From assembly GCF_904846625.1 (NCBI RefSeq), contig NZ_CAJHBL010000005.1, positions 62,001 to 126,000 of the forward strand: a DNA stretch of 64,000 nucleotides. Reading direction: 5' to 3'. Every line of letters starts with the position of its first letter. The first letter of the stretch is position 1. The DNA comes from Psychrobacter sp. JCM 18900 (GTDB lineage: Bacteria > Pseudomonadota > Gammaproteobacteria > Pseudomonadales > Moraxellaceae). The translations under genes were made by a program, and so were the position numbers. The notes below the pieces were generated by a model. That model was not told where the DNA came from. It worked only from the letters and a program-made list of their open reading frames with translations, and made no database searches. Below, piece after piece: positions 1 to 8,854 of this stretch.

Positions 1-354
1 ACCAAGCATAAACGAGCTAGTAAATGCACCATCGCGACTAGAGTTAGCGACTGCTTTTGCATGATTCATCTTTTCACGCATACATTCGCCAACCATTTGC
101 GCCGCATCAAACAATGTCGCTACTGTATTGAGATTACTCTCAGCACGCTGGTCAATGTCGCTTTGTAGTTTATTGAACACTGCCTGCGATGTCGCTAAGC
201 TGCCAGCTGTCTGTAGCACCATAAAGCGCTCGCCCTCAACGCCGTATTGATACAACTTTCTGAATGTCGATATGTGATCAACACCGGCATTGGTGCGCGT
301 GTCACTGGCAAAGACCATACCGTCTTTTAGACGAATGGCAGCACAATAAGTCAT
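1..354 (-). CDS. Anbu-type proteasome homologue, 3' end cut by window start
   Basis: The reverse strand is open from the ATG at 354-352 to the window edge (118 codons). It begins MTYCAAIRLKDGMVFASDT and continues with RTNAGVDHISTFRK. This is the N-terminus of the 'ancestral beta subunit' (Anbu, peptidase family T1) group of bacterial proteasome-like hydrolases, in which the threonine after Met1 is the expected nucleophile. It lies 42 bp downstream of the transglutaminase gene and is the last gene seen of a minus-strand operon with the ATP-grasp/alpha-E fusion. That gene company is the known Anbu neighbourhood. Its substrate is unknown. The C-terminal half lies outside the window. Confidence 0.85.
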   Translation of the reverse strand, partial: MTYCAAIRLKDGMVFASDTRTNAGVDHISTFRKLYQYGVEGERFMVLQTAGSLATSQAVFNKLQSDIDQRAESNLNTVATLFDAAQMVGECMREKMNHAKAVANSSRDGAFTSSFMLG

Positions 355-396
355 AAAATACCCTTGATGAATAAACGTAATAAAAAATAGCAAACG

Positions 397-1182
397 CTAT
401 GATAGCTTTTTGACTAATACCAAACTGTAAAGATTTTCGTAACCGCCGCCCATACGCACGCCGCGAACAGGCGCTGTATCTAGATAGTCTCGCCCAATAG
501 CCACATACACATGTGAGCTTGGGGTAAATGCTTGATTTGAGATATCAAAAGTATACCAGTAACCATCCAGCCAAACCTCAGCCCATGCGTGACTGGCCAT
601 GTGATTTTCGGTATCGTCATACAGATAACCGGATACATAACGCGCTGGAATCTGTTGATCGCGCAAGATACCTAAAAATACATGCGTATGGTCTTGGCAC
701 ACACCGGCACTTGTCGCAAACGCCTCAGCAGCGGTCGTACCCACATGCGTGACGTCTTTAACAAAAGGCATCTTCATAATAAGGGCATTCGCCATTGCCT
801 TTAAGCTGTCATGAGTAGGGGTTTTCAGATATGGCGCTGCAAATTCTCGCATTTCTTGTGAGCATTTGGTTAACGGGGTTTGTACGGTAAATAGCAGGTA
901 GGGGACATGATCCATATCCTCTAGTCGTTCGGTTTCGGTGTTGATCTCAACGATACCCGACGCCTGCATTTGTAAGTTGTTATGTGCCTCGTTACGACTG
1001 AGTGTGAGCCATGCATTACCAAAGCCGTCCTTTTGATTAGTCGCCACTTTAGGGAGCATCACATCCCATTTATGAATGGTTTGGTGTGGCATTTGCATAG
1101 GGGTCATGCGTATATACTGTACACTGCGCTGCGCCAGCTCATCGTAATAATAGTTGGTTTGGTGACTGATTTGAAGTTTCAT
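397..1182 (-). CDS. transglutaminase-like cysteine peptidase family protein
   Basis: A 261-aa protein with an N-terminal beta-rich bacterial transglutaminase domain followed by the catalytic core. The likely Cys-His-Asp triad is visible: C162 in SAGVCQDHTHVF, H198 in MASHAW and D213 in WYTFDIS. There is no signal peptide, so it is probably cytoplasmic. It is the middle gene of the Anbu operon, 86 bp after the ATP-grasp/alpha-E gene and 42 bp before Anbu. Family knowledge suggests it makes or cleaves an isopeptide or amide bond on a peptide handled by the same operon. The exact reaction is unknown. Confidence 0.85.
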   Translation of the reverse strand: MKLQISHQTNYYYDELAQRSVQYIRMTPMQMPHQTIHKWDVMLPKVATNQKDGFGNAWLTLSRNEAHNNLQMQASGIVEINTETERLEDMDHVPYLLFTVQTPLTKCSQEMREFAAPYLKTPTHDSLKAMANALIMKMPFVKDVTHVGTTAAEAFATSAGVCQDHTHVFLGILRDQQIPARYVSGYLYDDTENHMASHAWAEVWLDGYWYTFDISNQAFTPSSHVYVAIGRDYLDTAPVRGVRMGGGYENLYSLVLVKKLS

Positions 1183-1268
1183 GGCATTTTCCTTATAGCA
1201 TCTTTCTATTTTCTGTTTATTCCATATGTCTCATGAGCCATTGTTATTGGTTTTTGGCTAGACACCTT

Positions 1269-3632
1269 CTAGACACCTTGACGCAATATGAGATTGAACT
1301 CCTTGCTAATCAGCGCAAAATCACTAAATTTCTTTGACCTGATCATCTGGTTGGTCAAGCGGATAAGCTCACGCCAGCGCGTATTCTCCGGCAACTCATT
1401 AATCCAGTGTCTGAATTCAAAACTGATCTCTGTTGAATCTTCTCCTAACAAGACGGCACGCTCAAGCTGCTCAAAGTGACGCCCTAATTGCCAGAAGCAA
1501 GTCACTGTCGGATTTTCTTGTTTCATCGCCGCGTTACACGCGTGTAGCTGCAAGGTGGCCGCTCGATACGTGCCAGCACTCGATAAACGCTTGATCAAGT
1601 TATATAACTCAGCGGTATCTTTACCAATGACACCTTTGGCCTCTTGGACATTGTCCTCAATCGATTGCACGATATTGGGTATGATGTTTTGTTCCAAATC
1701 AGACATCATTTGTGCTTTCATGGTGGTCAGTGACACTTCACCATCAACGGCAAACCCTAAATGGCTAATTAAATGTCTGATCTGTGATTTTTTGAGATCG
1801 CCTTTGATGAGTTGTTTCATAACATCGTCGTAGTAATACAGACGCTCACTATATCGGCCTAGCCATATTAAGTGACTGGCGGTAGAGAGTAGCAGTATCA
1901 TGGGCGCATCATCTAAACTCTCGTAACCTGTTTCTAAGGGCTGGACGCGATCATAGTAGTTCGCATGTCCTGAAGCATTGACCCCTACCGATGATAAAGG
2001 CGAGCACTTGTCAGTTTGCTGGCTGTCTAAATCACTGTCATCAATAATCCAAGTGTCTTTGATACCACCACCTTGTGATGAATTGACGACCAAAGAGCCT
2101 TCAACCATGGCCACTCGTGTCAGACCACCGGGTACAATATCTACTGTGCCATCACCATGACTGAGGATAAAGGGACGCAAGTCAATATGACGCGGTGCGA
2201 TACCGTCGCTTACGGCAGTAGGATTGGTAGATAGTGAGATGGTCGGTTGGGCAATAAAGCCGGCTGGGTTTTCAAGCAGACGCAGGCGATATTCTTCGAT
2301 TTCTTTTTTGGTCGACGTTGGACCAATAAGCATCCCGTAGCCGCCTGAGCCCTGTGTTTCTTTTACCACCAGCTTGTCTAGATTGTCGAGTACATATTTG
2401 AGATCGTCGGGCTTACGGCACTGGTATGTCTCAATATTAGGTAGGATAGGCTCTTCATTTAGGTAGAATTTAATCATATCCGGTACAAAAGGATATAAAC
2501 TCTTATCATCGGCCACGCCCGTACCTGGGGCGTTAACAATCACCACGTTACCAGCACGATAAGCACTCATTAGCCCTGATACACCCAATATGGAGTCAGA
2601 TTTAAAGGCTAACGGGTCAATATAGGGATCATCAATGCGGCGATAGATCACATCGACTTGTACCTTGCCACGAATGCCTTGCATATAGACTTTGCTGTCT
2701 TCAACGACCAAATCATAACCATGGACGAGTGGTACATTCATCTCATGCGCTAAGAAGGCATGCTCATAATAGGCACTATTAAAGCGGCCTGGAGTTAAAA
2801 TGACGACTTGTGGATCATATTTGGATGTAGAACTGGCTAGACAGGCTTTGAGACGGCTAGGGTAATCACTGATACCCATAATAGGCGTGTCAGAAAATAT
2901 ATCAGCTAATAATGTCTCTGATATATTGCGGCTTTCAAGCATATATGAGACGCCTGATGGGGTACGCAGGTTATCCTCTAACACACAAAATCTACCTGTC
3001 TCGTCTCGAATCAAATCAATACCGCTGATGTGCGAATAGATAGGTTTGTCCAGCTCAATGCCCATCATCCATGGCTCATAGCAGCCACTGGCATAGACGT
3101 AGCTGGCAGGGACAATATCCGCCTTCATGATGGCTTGGTCATGGTAGATATCATGTAAGAATGCATTGAGAGCCGTGATACGCTGTTTACAGCCTGCTTC
3201 TATTTGTTTCCATTCGCTCGCGGCAATAATGCGTGGAATGATATCAAACGGAATCATACGCTCAATGTTTTTGGCGTCGCTATAGACCGTAAAGGTAACC
3301 CCTTTACGGTAAAAGATATTTTCTGCTTGTTCGTTTAGATAATTGAGGGCATCCATATTGATGTTATCAAGCCAATGGCCAACAGCTTGTGCCACTGGGC
3401 GATACTTACCCTTACTTATCTGTAATTCATCGAAACTTTGTGGTTTTTTCTCAGGTTTTTCTGAAGTGTCTTTTGTTAAGGTATCTTCGGTCGGTGTTGA
3501 CGCGGGACTTTTAGTATTGTCATTGGGCACTTTTATGGATTGACTCTGACTCTGACTCTGACTTTGATTTGCAGACTTTTCTTTGTCTGGGTTTCCATCC
3601 TTAGACTGACTTTGAGATGCTGTTTTATTCAT
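1269..3632 (-). CDS. fused circularly permuted ATP-grasp and alpha-E domain protein
   Basis: 787 aa. Residues 1-70 are low-complexity and hydrophilic, with a run of Ser-Gln dipeptides near residues 23-33. Residues about 80-555 look like a circularly permuted type 2 ATP-grasp domain (DUF404/DUF407); ATP-grasp-like blocks include LVVKETQGSGGYGM and SSQGGGIKDTW. Residues about 577-787 look like an alpha-E helical domain (DUF403), starting near STASHLIWLGRYSERLYYY. The two domains are usually separate adjacent genes, so this is a fusion, and the alpha-E part is shorter than the usual roughly 300 aa. It heads the operon with the transglutaminase and Anbu. Expected role: ATP-dependent amide bond formation on an unknown peptide, as predicted for this family. 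Confidence 0.85.
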   Translation of the reverse strand: MNKTASQSQSKDGNPDKEKSANQSQSQSQSQSIKVPNDNTKSPASTPTEDTLTKDTSEKPEKKPQSFDELQISKGKYRPVAQAVGHWLDNINMDALNYLNEQAENIFYRKGVTFTVYSDAKNIERMIPFDIIPRIIAASEWKQIEAGCKQRITALNAFLHDIYHDQAIMKADIVPASYVYASGCYEPWMMGIELDKPIYSHISGIDLIRDETGRFCVLEDNLRTPSGVSYMLESRNISETLLADIFSDTPIMGISDYPSRLKACLASSTSKYDPQVVILTPGRFNSAYYEHAFLAHEMNVPLVHGYDLVVEDSKVYMQGIRGKVQVDVIYRRIDDPYIDPLAFKSDSILGVSGLMSAYRAGNVVIVNAPGTGVADDKSLYPFVPDMIKFYLNEEPILPNIETYQCRKPDDLKYVLDNLDKLVVKETQGSGGYGMLIGPTSTKKEIEEYRLRLLENPAGFIAQPTISLSTNPTAVSDGIAPRHIDLRPFILSHGDGTVDIVPGGLTRVAMVEGSLVVNSSQGGGIKDTWIIDDSDLDSQQTDKCSPLSSVGVNASGHANYYDRVQPLETGYESLDDAPMILLLSTASHLIWLGRYSERLYYYDDVMKQLIKGDLKKSQIRHLISHLGFAVDGEVSLTTMKAQMMSDLEQNIIPNIVQSIEDNVQEAKGVIGKDTAELYNLIKRLSSAGTYRAATLQLHACNAAMKQENPTVTCFWQLGRHFEQLERAVLLGEDSTEISFEFRHWINELPENTRWRELIRLTNQMIRSKKFSDFALISKEFNLILRQGV
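3538..3566. repeat. hexanucleotide repeat inside the ATP-grasp gene
   Basis: Near-perfect tandem copies of TGACTC on the plus strand encode the Ser-Gln run near the N-terminus of the ATP-grasp/alpha-E protein. Six-base units keep the frame, so length changes would alter the linker length rather than switch the gene off. Confidence 0.6.
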
Positions 3633-3853
3633 AAATACCTCACGTATCCTTGGTAAAGTTATACTTTATGATGAATACACTGTCTATGCTAAGTAGAGTA
3701 GCACTTGTACTGCGCCCAACAGGTAGTCTATCTCCTGTATGGACTATACAACGGTTACTGAGCAATATACAACAAGAGTTAAATAATAGATTTTTAAAAA
3801 CTTGAACCTAATTCCAATAAGTTTAACTCAATAGAAACAGAAGGAGAGAAGAG

Positions 3854-4492
3854 ATGAAGCTACGTAGTAGGTTTTTAATGCTGGCAGGTATAGGGTTGTC
3901 AGCGACTATCAGTGTGACTGGCTGTGGTAGCGAACCGACACAGACGGCCTTGCCTGCTGGTAGCACAGTGGTCGCACTTGGCGACTCTCTAACCTATGGT
4001 TATGGCGCAAATCCTAAAACAGCGTATCCTACGGTGCTAGCAGAGCTAAGCAAATGGAACGTCGTTAATGCAGGTGTCAATGGTGATACTTCTGCAGATG
4101 TGCTTACTCGAGTGAATAAGATCACTGAGCAAAACCCTGATTTGGTCTTACTGGGTGTGGGTGGTAATGATGTATTGCAGCGCATCGCACCTGATACGAC
4201 TCGGGCTAATATCGTCGCGACTATAGATACCTTACAATCCAATAATATTGATGTTGTCCTAATCGCTGAGCCGCATCTCAGTACCAGTGCTTTGTTTGGT
4301 AAGGCCAGTGATAATCCACTGTATGAAGATATTGCGGAAGCTGAAGGCATACCTCTGTATTCTGATGGCTGGTCAACTGTACTGTCAGATGAGGCTCTAA
4401 AGTCTGATAAAATTCATGCCAATGCGGCAGGCTATAGACAGTTCGCTGAAGGGTTGCATGATTATCTAAAAGACGAAGGGTGGGTACGTTAA
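3854..4492 (+). CDS. GDSL-family esterase/arylesterase lipoprotein (TesA-like)
   Basis: 212 aa. The N-terminus is a lipoprotein signal with lipobox VTGC (Cys about residue 24), so the protein should be anchored in the periplasm or outer membrane. The SGNH hydrolase blocks are present: ALGDSLTYGYGA (nucleophile Ser), GVNGDTS (Gly block), VGGNDVL (Asn block) and DKIHANAAGY (Asp/His block). An AGGAGAG ribosome site lies upstream of the ATG at 3854. It is divergent from the Anbu operon and followed by a clear hairpin terminator. It probably hydrolyses acyl or aryl esters or lysophospholipids, as TesA relatives do; the substrate cannot be told from sequence. Confidence 0.88.
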   Translation: MKLRSRFLMLAGIGLSATISVTGCGSEPTQTALPAGSTVVALGDSLTYGYGANPKTAYPTVLAELSKWNVVNAGVNGDTSADVLTRVNKITEQNPDLVLLGVGGNDVLQRIAPDTTRANIVATIDTLQSNNIDVVLIAEPHLSTSALFGKASDNPLYEDIAEAEGIPLYSDGWSTVLSDEALKSDKIHANAAGYRQFAEGLHDYLKDEGWVR

Positions 4493-4573
4493 ACCGCAAT
4501 GTAAACCACAGTTTTTAAGTTTAAAAATTATAAGTAAGGTGGATGTCTGTAGTCAGTATATAATGCACAAAAA

Positions 4574-4612
4574 AAGCAGAGAGTTTATTGGCAAGACTCT
4601 CTACTTTTTTAT
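4574..4612. terminator. bidirectional intrinsic terminator
   Basis: The arms AGAGAGT (4578-4584) and ACTCTCT (4596-4602) form a stem, with an A-run on the left and a T-run on the right. It sits between the convergent esterase gene and the DUF2855 gene and can serve both. Confidence 0.75.
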
Positions 4613-4665
4613 TTTCATTTTGCTAATGACAAATAGTCGATAAATTTTATAGCCAGTTTTATAGT

Positions 4666-5766
4666 CTAGTCTTTTTCATTGTCACCCATGACGACTACCA
4701 AACCTTCATCAGCGGCTATCTTACCTTCGCAGATATCTTTATAAACCTCCAGTAAGCCTTTAACTCCATCAAGCTCTTGAATCTTTAACCACGCACTAGT
4801 TTTTGCAGTGCTATGCATGATATAGCGCATAGAGCGTTTATTAAATTCTTCAGGGCCCCATTCTTTCATGCATTGCTGTACGTGACTGGGTGCAAAAAAC
4901 TGTTGGCTACGTTCTTGAATGATACCGTCTACATGGCGCGGTTCATCCCAATGCGTGATACCGACATTGCTGGTGTAGCGCATGTTGTCGCCTAAGTGCT
5001 GATGCAGCCTACTAAGCACGTCAGTATTGGCCGACATATCTACAATAACCGTTGGCTTACTTGCATCAATCTGCTCTAGGGTGTCATAGCTAAGCACACT
5101 GTTATAAGCGTCAATTGACTTAACAAAATCTATATTACGGTTTGAGGTGAGACCGATAACGTGCGGTGCGTCTTTATCATCAGCTAGGCCATATGCTAAG
5201 CCAGTACTGGTCTTACTCGATGCACTGATAATCACTACTTGCTCTGCACCAAACCAGTCATTACTCTTCAACAGATCATGTAAGCAAAATGAGGTTAGGT
5301 GCAAGACAAACAACAGCATGCGCTGATCGTCATGGGCGCGATCATAGCCTCGTTCATGATTAACACGCTGGTATAGGTTATAACCAGGTGGTAGCTCGGC
5401 ACGATGGACACTACCATCTAGCAAGCTGGTTTGGGTGACTCGCTTGGGTGCTATGATTAACTCATTGGCGGGCGGGAAGTAACCGAATAAACGCTCACCG
5501 ACAGGTAGTGCATCACTATTGGACTCTACAACATCGCCAAATCCCCATACTGGAATAATACCCCATTTCTCAGGCTCGTCACCATTTGGCGGAAAAAACT
5601 GCCAATAGCGTAATTGGTCACCCATGACTGCATAAGTAATATTATTCGCAGTAAAAGCAAAGCGATCAACTTTGACACGTACTTCGCCATCACCTAGGGT
5701 ATGTACAGGCGTCTCTTGCAGGCGAGCTTGGGTTAGATTTGCTTTATTGGTTTGAAATTCTTGCAT
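4666..5766 (-). CDS. DUF2855 family protein
   Basis: 366 aa. The whole length resembles the DUF2855 family, which has an alcohol-dehydrogenase (MDR)-like fold: an N-terminal GroES-like part (residues about 20-110) and a nucleotide-binding-like part around VVIISASSKTSTGLAYGLA (about residues 172-190). The usual zinc ligands of alcohol dehydrogenases are not evident. It starts 33 bp after the end of the FAD oxidoreductase gene, so the two are almost certainly co-transcribed and probably act on the same small molecule. The reaction is not known. The TetR protein encoded upstream is the likely regulator. Confidence 0.75.
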   Translation of the reverse strand: MQEFQTNKANLTQARLQETPVHTLGDGEVRVKVDRFAFTANNITYAVMGDQLRYWQFFPPNGDEPEKWGIIPVWGFGDVVESNSDALPVGERLFGYFPPANELIIAPKRVTQTSLLDGSVHRAELPPGYNLYQRVNHERGYDRAHDDQRMLLFVLHLTSFCLHDLLKSNDWFGAEQVVIISASSKTSTGLAYGLADDKDAPHVIGLTSNRNIDFVKSIDAYNSVLSYDTLEQIDASKPTVIVDMSANTDVLSRLHQHLGDNMRYTSNVGITHWDEPRHVDGIIQERSQQFFAPSHVQQCMKEWGPEEFNKRSMRYIMHSTAKTSAWLKIQELDGVKGLLEVYKDICEGKIAADEGLVVVMGDNEKD

Positions 5767-5799
5767 GGTTATTTCCTTTTTTATTTTATAGTTATCGGA

Positions 5800-7239
5800 T
5801 TAAGCATTAGCAGTTTTGGCTTGACGCGCTGCCGTAATTTGCATGATTTCACCCATGAGCTTGGGCATGTTTGCAGCGGCTTTTGGTCCTGCTTCTTTTA
5901 AACGCTTAAGAATAGCTAACTCTTCAGGTGGCGTGTCTTCGCTGGCACGTACCAATTTGGTGAAGCCATCTAAGCGATTGTTGATCATCCATTCACGTAG
6001 CGCTGGCTCTTTTGACCAACGCATCTGATTCTGCATTTGTTTAACAAGCCCAACCAAAAAATCCGTATCATGATTTGGGATTGGCACCACTTGGCATAAC
6101 TCATTTTTGATGGTTTCATCATCATAACTGGCCTCGATGTGGGCGATAAATGCGGCACTAAATACAGGCTGATAGGTACGTACGGTTTGTACCACCACAG
6201 TATCACCTTTGAACACATCGTACGTCTCTGTCACTGGTACTGCCCGTGCAGAGCAGTCGATATGCATGGTGTTAGGGGTGGTAGAAATGCTGTCCTCACC
6301 AAAATAAATCTTGTCAGTATCTAAGCGAGTTACGCGACCTTTACGCACAATATTTTTAACACGGCGTAATTGCTTAAGCTCTTCACTACTAATGGTGGCA
6401 CCATGGAACATTTGCGGGCGTACATTTGGATCAATGCGCATTAATACCCCGCCTTTTTCTAAACGATTAAACAGGTCTTCGATGTTTTCTGCCTCAGCAA
6501 TCGCTTCTGCTTGAGTAGCCTGCGCTCCAATAGTATGGGTGAAAAAATCACGAGAGGGTTGGGTATTTTTACGATCGATCAGCCAAGCATCTCTTGGCAT
6601 AATCCACGTGATATTGTCTGGATCAATATGGTTCTCTAGTAGCCATAAAACCGCATCAATACCTGTCTTTCCGCCGCCGATAATAACGTAACCATCACGG
6701 GGTTTGGTTAGACTTGGCAAGTCATTTAACGGGCCAAACTTAACACCTTTAGCAATCTCGAAGTTTGGGGTATGGGTCGCTGGTACTGAGGTTTTAAAAT
6801 AAGTGCCATCAATGATTTTTTTATTGACCTTAACCTCATAGCTGGTATCAGACAGCAATGATGAAAACTTGCCGTCGCCTTTGTACTCACACATCGGGAA
6901 GTACTTTACGCGGCCACTTGGTAAAAACGTGTGCTTCATGACCTTATCAAAGTACGCCATGACTTCTGCCCCTGACGCCAGCTCAGACAAGCCTTTATTT
7001 AAACCAATCTTATCAATCATGCCGCCGCAAAGCTCACGCGAACTAACACCATAAAAAGACGATGGCTGATGCAGTGTGACAAACGAATAAGCATCGTTCC
7101 AATGACCACCTGGCTTATGATGTTTATCGACGATAATAATATTAGCATCGGTCTCTGTAAGCAGCACATCAGCAAAAGCCATGCCCACCGCGCCACTACC
7201 AATGATTAGATAATCCGTTTCTAGCTGTTGAATACTCAT
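5800..7239 (-). CDS. FAD/NAD(P)-binding oxidoreductase
   Basis: 479 aa. Two Rossmann motifs are visible: an N-terminal FAD site in YLIIGSGAVGMAF (residues about 10-22) and an internal NAD(P)H site in YVIIGGGKTGIDA (residues about 185-197). The layout resembles flavin-containing monooxygenase or NAD(P)-binding oxidoreductase families. It is the first gene of a two-gene operon with the DUF2855 protein and is divergent from the TetR gene. The shared 118-bp interval holds two palindromes that overlap its probable promoter, so repression by TetR is likely. The substrate is unknown; a xenobiotic or lipophilic compound would fit the regulator type. Confidence 0.8.
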   Translation of the reverse strand: MSIQQLETDYLIIGSGAVGMAFADVLLTETDANIIIVDKHHKPGGHWNDAYSFVTLHQPSSFYGVSSRELCGGMIDKIGLNKGLSELASGAEVMAYFDKVMKHTFLPSGRVKYFPMCEYKGDGKFSSLLSDTSYEVKVNKKIIDGTYFKTSVPATHTPNFEIAKGVKFGPLNDLPSLTKPRDGYVIIGGGKTGIDAVLWLLENHIDPDNITWIMPRDAWLIDRKNTQPSRDFFTHTIGAQATQAEAIAEAENIEDLFNRLEKGGVLMRIDPNVRPQMFHGATISSEELKQLRRVKNIVRKGRVTRLDTDKIYFGEDSISTTPNTMHIDCSARAVPVTETYDVFKGDTVVVQTVRTYQPVFSAAFIAHIEASYDDETIKNELCQVVPIPNHDTDFLVGLVKQMQNQMRWSKEPALREWMINNRLDGFTKLVRASEDTPPEELAILKRLKEAGPKAAANMPKLMGEIMQITAARQAKTANA

Positions 7240-7297
7240 AGCGTCCTTACTCTAAGTTGAATTTTTATCAATACAATCAATTCATAATTGTTTGTAC

Positions 7298-7310
7298 ATA
7301 ACAGTGTTAT
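7298..7310. promoter_or_regulatory. palindromic operator 1 between FAD oxidoreductase and tetR
   Basis: ATAACAGTGTTAT is a perfect palindrome about a central G. It is one of a pair centred 21 bp apart. The leftward promoter candidate (TTGACA at 7340-7335, TAGTAT at 7316-7311, 18-bp spacer) lies among these sites. Confidence 0.7.
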
Positions 7311-7318
7311 ATACTAGA

Positions 7319-7331
7319 ATAACACTGTTAT
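7319..7331. promoter_or_regulatory. palindromic operator 2 between FAD oxidoreductase and tetR
   Basis: ATAACACTGTTAT is a perfect palindrome about a central C, the same half-sites as operator 1. It overlaps a rightward TATAAT (7329-7334) that could serve tetR, so binding here could repress both directions. Confidence 0.7.
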
Positions 7332-7357
7332 AATTGTCAAGACATAGTGAGAATCTA

Positions 7358-7930
7358 ATGGATGCCAGAACCAAAATACTAAACGCCGCATCTGAGCTTT
7401 TCTTAGAAGGGGGTGGGGACGCCTTGAGTGTACGCGCTATATCCAAGCGGGCAGGACTGTCCACCATCGGTATATACAGTCACTTCCAAGGTAAGCAAGG
7501 CATACTAGATGCGCTGTACATAGAAGGGTTTAATCTCGTTCGTGAAGCCATGGATGTCATTCCAGAGGGTAGAGCAAACAAAGAGCAAGTGCTAGAGGCG
7601 TGCTTAGGGTATCTCAATGTAGGCGAGAAATATGAAGCGCATTATCGGCTGATTTTTGGGGAATCTGATGCAGGATATCAGCCCTCAATCGAGGCCATTG
7701 CAGCAAGAGATAGCGCATTTTCAAAGTTGGTTCGGGTGGCGGGTTCTTATTTATCAGAAGAGGCTAGCATGACGGAACGTCGGCAAATAGCGTTGGATAT
7801 TTGGGCCATCGTACATGGGTACGTCAGTATTAGTCACCATGTGGTGTTCGACGATGGATTGGAATTGGATTGGAAGACCATGGCACTTCGTGTAGTTGGA
7901 GTACAGTTGGATGCCATAAAGTCTTCTTAA
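7358..7930 (+). CDS. TetR/AcrR family transcriptional regulator
   Basis: 190 aa from the ATG at 7358; an upstream in-frame TTG at 7334 lies inside the operator and is unlikely. The N-terminal helix-turn-helix is typical: ARTKILNAASELFLEGG, then LSVRAISKRAGLSTIGIYSH. The C-terminal part is a ligand-binding domain resembling the TetR_C WHG group (YRLIFGE, WAIVHGYVS). It is divergent from the FAD oxidoreductase/DUF2855 operon and should bind the two 13-bp palindromes between them, repressing the operon and itself until a ligand binds. The ligand is unknown. Confidence 0.88.
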   Translation: MDARTKILNAASELFLEGGGDALSVRAISKRAGLSTIGIYSHFQGKQGILDALYIEGFNLVREAMDVIPEGRANKEQVLEACLGYLNVGEKYEAHYRLIFGESDAGYQPSIEAIAARDSAFSKLVRVAGSYLSEEASMTERRQIALDIWAIVHGYVSISHHVVFDDGLELDWKTMALRVVGVQLDAIKSS

Positions 7931-8013
7931 TAACGATATTGCTGTATTTGTGGCAAGTGAGTGCATGCTAGGCTGAGTTATTTCAATATCTTAAGGTTTA
8001 AGGATAGCAAATT

Positions 8014-8757
8014 ATGTTTGGCATCATAAAAGATTGGCGTGAACAGCGTATATTAGATAATAGTGAATTTACCCATGCCGATTGGATGCAAGCGGCTGAG
8101 CGTATCGTGATACTCGACAGATTGAGTGTTGACGAGATGACGCATTTATTTGAGCTCGCGACATTGTTTTTGGCTGATAAGTCCATCACAGGCGCACAAG
8201 GTTTTGAGATTACCGATGCTGTCAGACAGTCTATTGCACTGCAAGCGTGTTTGCCGATCTTGAACTTAGGTCTTGATTGGTATGCTGGTTGGTCATCCAT
8301 CATCATTTATCCTGGCTCGTACAAGAGTAACAGTACCACGGTAGATGAGTTTGGTATCGTCCACGAAGGCACTCAGCACCGTAGCGGAGAAGCATGGCTG
8401 CGAGGGCCTGTTATTCTTTCATGGAAGGACGCTAAGCACTCAGGCGAACGTGATGGACACAACGTTGTCATTCATGAGTTTGTACATAAACTCGATATGA
8501 TGAATGGGCGTGCCAATGGCTTTCCGCCGATGCAACCTGATATGGATCCTGCAAACTGGACACAGATTATGAGCCGCGATTTTGAAGATTTTCAAACACA
8601 TCGCAAGTCAGGGCTTGATCGTTATGGCGCAACCAATCCTGCAGAATTTTTTGCCGTTCTCAGTGAAGTGTTTTTTGAAACGCCGCAAAAGCTGGTTGAT
8701 GCTTATCCAGATATTTATGAGATTATGGTGAAATTCTTTCGTCAGACGCCGTTATAA
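8014..8757 (+). CDS. mtfA: zinc peptidase MtfA (M90 family)
   Basis: 247 aa, close to the usual MtfA length. The zinc-binding motif HEFVHKLD (about residue 152) lies in VVIHEFVHKLDMMNGRANG, and a glutamate-containing region follows (AEFFAVLSEVFFETP), as in family M90. In E. coli MtfA is a cytosolic peptidase that binds the repressor Mlc and affects glucose PTS expression. Whether an Mlc partner exists here cannot be seen. An AGGATAG ribosome site precedes the ATG. It stands alone downstream of tetR. Confidence 0.88.
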   Translation: MFGIIKDWREQRILDNSEFTHADWMQAAERIVILDRLSVDEMTHLFELATLFLADKSITGAQGFEITDAVRQSIALQACLPILNLGLDWYAGWSSIIIYPGSYKSNSTTVDEFGIVHEGTQHRSGEAWLRGPVILSWKDAKHSGERDGHNVVIHEFVHKLDMMNGRANGFPPMQPDMDPANWTQIMSRDFEDFQTHRKSGLDRYGATNPAEFFAVLSEVFFETPQKLVDAYPDIYEIMVKFFRQTPL

Positions 8758-8854
8758 GTGATATTTATAGAGATAGTAATAGTAAGCTGTATTTAAGACA
8801 GCATAAGCATATTGGAATTGGGAAAGCTTAGGTGATCAACACTATAAGTGAGAT

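Noticed and set aside
7334..7357. TTG start for the TetR gene
   Set aside because: It lies at the operator and -10 region; the ATG at 7358 gives a normal TetR N-terminus.
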